This document shows positions 4,614 to 6,304 of a stretch of 6,304 nt of DNA, piece by piece. Every line of letters begins with the position of its first letter. Position 1 is the stretch's first letter. Location: contig CAINTU010000086.1 of the NCBI GenBank assembly GCA_903853515.1, positions 1 through 6,304 of the forward strand. Reading direction: 5' to 3'. A program made the position numbers and the translations under genes. Under the pieces are notes generated by a model, which was given only the letters and a program-made list of their open reading frames with translations, had not been told where the DNA came from and did not search any database. The stretch comes from an uncultured Micrococcales bacterium (GTDB taxonomy: Bacteria; Actinomycetota; Actinomycetes; Actinomycetales; Microbacteriaceae).

Positions 4614-6304
4614 TTAGCTAGTCGACGAGTGAATTCTGCTTCGTCGATAACTTCGATTGACAATTCTTCGGCTTTAGCGAGTTTTGAACCGGCATTCTCG
4701 CCCGCTACAACAAATGCGGTTTTCTTAGAAACACTCGATGCAGGTTTGCCGCCGTTTGCAATGATTGCCTCTTCGATTTGTTCTCTTGTGTATTGTTTTA
4801 GTGAACCGGTGGCAACAATGCTCATGCCGGCAAAAACACCACCCGCTTCGGCCCCATCAGTTGGCCCTTGATGACCTGCAATTTCGAGTTCGACACCCGA
4901 GGCGCGCCAAGCCTCAACAATGTCGCGATGCCACTTGACTTGGTGCCAAGCAACAATAGATTGAGCAAGTATTGGCCCAACACCTTCAACTTGACTGAGC
5001 TCATCTTCAGATGCTGCAAAGATTCGATCAAGTGAGCCGAAGCGACTTGCCAGCGACCTGGCTGCTACAGGGCCAACGTGTCTGATCGACAAAGCGACAA
5101 GATATCGCCAAAGCGGCCGGTGTTTGGCCTCTTCAAGATTACGCAAAAGCTTTAGTGCGACCTCGGCAGGTGTGCCGTCTTTTTTCTTAAAGAAATCGAC
5201 CACCTTAGGCTGCCCATCGGCATCTAGTTTTGGCAACCCAGTGTCAGCATCGAGCACAGTTGCTCTAATTGGCAAAAGTTCTTCGAGGGTCAAATCAAAC
5301 AATCGAGCCTCAGATGAAAGCGGTGCAGTATTGGGTTCGAGCGGTTGTGTCAACGCAACGGCCGCAACATAACCAAGTGCCTCGATGTCGAGCACCGAGC
5401 GAGAACCGATGTAGGCAACGCGCTCACGCAACTGGGCCGGGCAAGACATCGCGTTTTGGCAACGAAGGTCGATATCGCCTTCACTTGCAGGTGCTAGCTC
5501 AGCGCCACAATCGGGGCATTTCTTGGGCATTATGAATGAACGTTCTGAACCATCGCGCAATTCAATTACTGGCCCCAGAATCTCGGGAATAACGTCGCCA
5601 GCTTTGCGAATCACTACGGTGTCGCCGATCAAAACACCCTTGGCCTTGACCACATCTTGGTTGTGTAGCGTGGCGAATTCGATCATCGAGCCAGCCACTT
5701 TGACGGGCTCAACCACGGCATAGGGCGTCGCTCGACCGGTGCGACCAACCGAGACCCTGATGTCGAGAAGTTTGGTGTTCACCTGTTCTGGCGCATATTT
5801 ATAGGCGATTGCCCAACGAGGTGCGCGACTGGTGAATCCCAGTTGACGCTGGTTGCCAAGGTCATCAACTTTGACAACTACCCCATCGATTTCGTGCTCT
5901 ATGTCGTGGCGATGTTCGCCATAGTGCTTGATGTATTCGATAACCCCTTCAATCGAATCTTCGACTTTGAACCTTGCAGAAGTTGGTAACCCCCAAGCTG
6001 CCAACAGCGCATATAAATCTGACTGGTTTTTGAACGGAGCATCGGGCCAAGCGCCAACGCCATGCACAAGCATTTTGAGCGGACGGCTTGCGGTGATCGC
6101 AGCATCTTTTTGCCTAAGTGATCCAGAGGCACAGTTTCTAGGATTCGCAAACGGCGCCTTGCCTTCGGAAATCAGATCGGCATTCAACTTTGCGAAGTCG
6201 GCGACGGCCAAATAGATTTCGCCACGGATTTCAATTTGAGCTGGCACATTGTCACCGTGCAGCACTCGAGGAATCGAGGCAATAGTGAGCACGTTCTGGG
6301 TGAC
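4610..6304 (-). CDS. ligA: NAD-dependent DNA ligase LigA, C-terminal part (5' end outside window)
   Basis: LigA seals 5'-phosphate nicks in DNA using NAD+ during replication and repair. The window holds 564 C-terminal residues. The frame is open to the edge, and the GTG at 6292 is the internal Val of a conserved NVxTI segment, not a start. Counting from the first codon at 6304, the order is: adenylation-domain motifs RGE (27-29), FANPRNCASGSLR (52-64), EIDGVVVK (138-145) and PRWAIAYKY (162-170); an OB fold (about 180-250); a zinc finger with C263, C266, C282 and C288; helix-hairpin-helix region (about 398-450); and a BRCT domain (about 489-563, with GGK and KTAFVV). The KxDG lysine and N-terminal Ia domain lie outside. 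An extra segment of about 70 residues (312-382) lies between the zinc finger and the HhH region, as in actinobacterial homologues. No frameshift is seen. Confidence 0.98.
   Translation of the reverse strand, partial: VTQNVLTIASIPRVLHGDNVPAQIEIRGEIYLAVADFAKLNADLISEGKAPFANPRNCASGSLRQKDAAITASRPLKMLVHGVGAWPDAPFKNQSDLYALLAAWGLPTSARFKVEDSIEGVIEYIKHYGEHRHDIEHEIDGVVVKVDDLGNQRQLGFTSRAPRWAIAYKYAPEQVNTKLLDIRVSVGRTGRATPYAVVEPVKVAGSMIEFATLHNQDVVKAKGVLIGDTVVIRKAGDVIPEILGPVIELRDGSERSFIMPKKCPDCGAELAPASEGDIDLRCQNAMSCPAQLRERVAYIGSRSVLDIEALGYVAAVALTQPLEPNTAPLSSEARLFDLTLEELLPIRATVLDADTGLPKLDADGQPKVVDFFKKKDGTPAEVALKLLRNLEEAKHRPLWRYLVALSIRHVGPVAARSLASRFGSLDRIFAASEDELSQVEGVGPILAQSIVAWHQVKWHRDIVEAWRASGVELEIAGHQGPTDGAEAGGVFAGMSIVATGSLKQYTREQIEEAIIANGGKPASSVSKKTAFVVAGENAGSKLAKAEELSIEVIDEAEFTRRLAN

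Noticed and set aside
6290..6292. GTG as a ligA start codon
   Set aside because: The frame stays open to the window edge and the upstream codons (VTQN) continue the conserved LigA sequence, so this is an internal valine of a truncated gene.
1..6304. Mobile elements, CRISPR arrays, toxin-antitoxin or defence systems
   Set aside because: No transposase or integrase motifs, spaced repeats, flanking duplications or composition shifts were seen. Apart from 38-109 (terminator) and 3433-3563 (promoters), the window is fully occupied by identified genes.

Overview
The window looks like a core housekeeping stretch of an actinobacterial chromosome. The clearest lineage signals are the layout (ligA, a plus-strand gene, then gatC-gatA-gatB on the minus strand), an actinobacterial-type insertion in LigA, and a DivIVA/FilP-like coiled-coil protein with an RGYDRDQVD N-terminus. 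Base composition looks only moderately GC-rich (by eye, low-to-mid 50s percent). Together with the LigA insertion wording, this suggests a Microbacteriaceae-like bacterium, perhaps one of the reduced-GC aquatic 'Luna' types. That last step is inference.

Layout, left to right. Positions 1-37 are the 3' part of a plus-strand tRNA, probably tRNA-His, with an encoded CCA. A 13-bp hairpin at 41-73, flanked by A and T runs, looks like a terminator shared by this tRNA and the operon arriving from the other side. Positions 110-3432 (minus strand) hold gatC, gatA and gatB, the three subunits of the Glu-tRNA(Gln)/Asp-tRNA(Asn) amidotransferase, spaced only 3 and 2 nt apart. Positions 3433-3563 are a divergent intergenic region with a candidate promoter for each side. 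Positions 3564-4613 (plus strand) encode a 349-residue, almost proline-free coiled-coil protein. Positions 4610-6304 (minus strand) are the C-terminal part of NAD-dependent DNA ligase LigA, whose 5' end lies outside the window. The stop codons of the coiled-coil gene and ligA overlap tail to tail.

The genes do not form one pathway. GatCAB completes Gln-tRNA(Gln) (and possibly Asn-tRNA(Asn)) by transamidation, LigA seals nicks in replication and repair, and the coiled-coil protein probably acts in polar growth, division or cytoskeletal organisation. All reading frames are intact and all visible catalytic or metal-binding residues are present. I found no mobile element, CRISPR array, toxin-antitoxin pair, defence gene or horizontally acquired segment, and nothing that qualifies as a new system. 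The most interesting item is the long hendecad (11-residue) periodicity in the coiled-coil protein.
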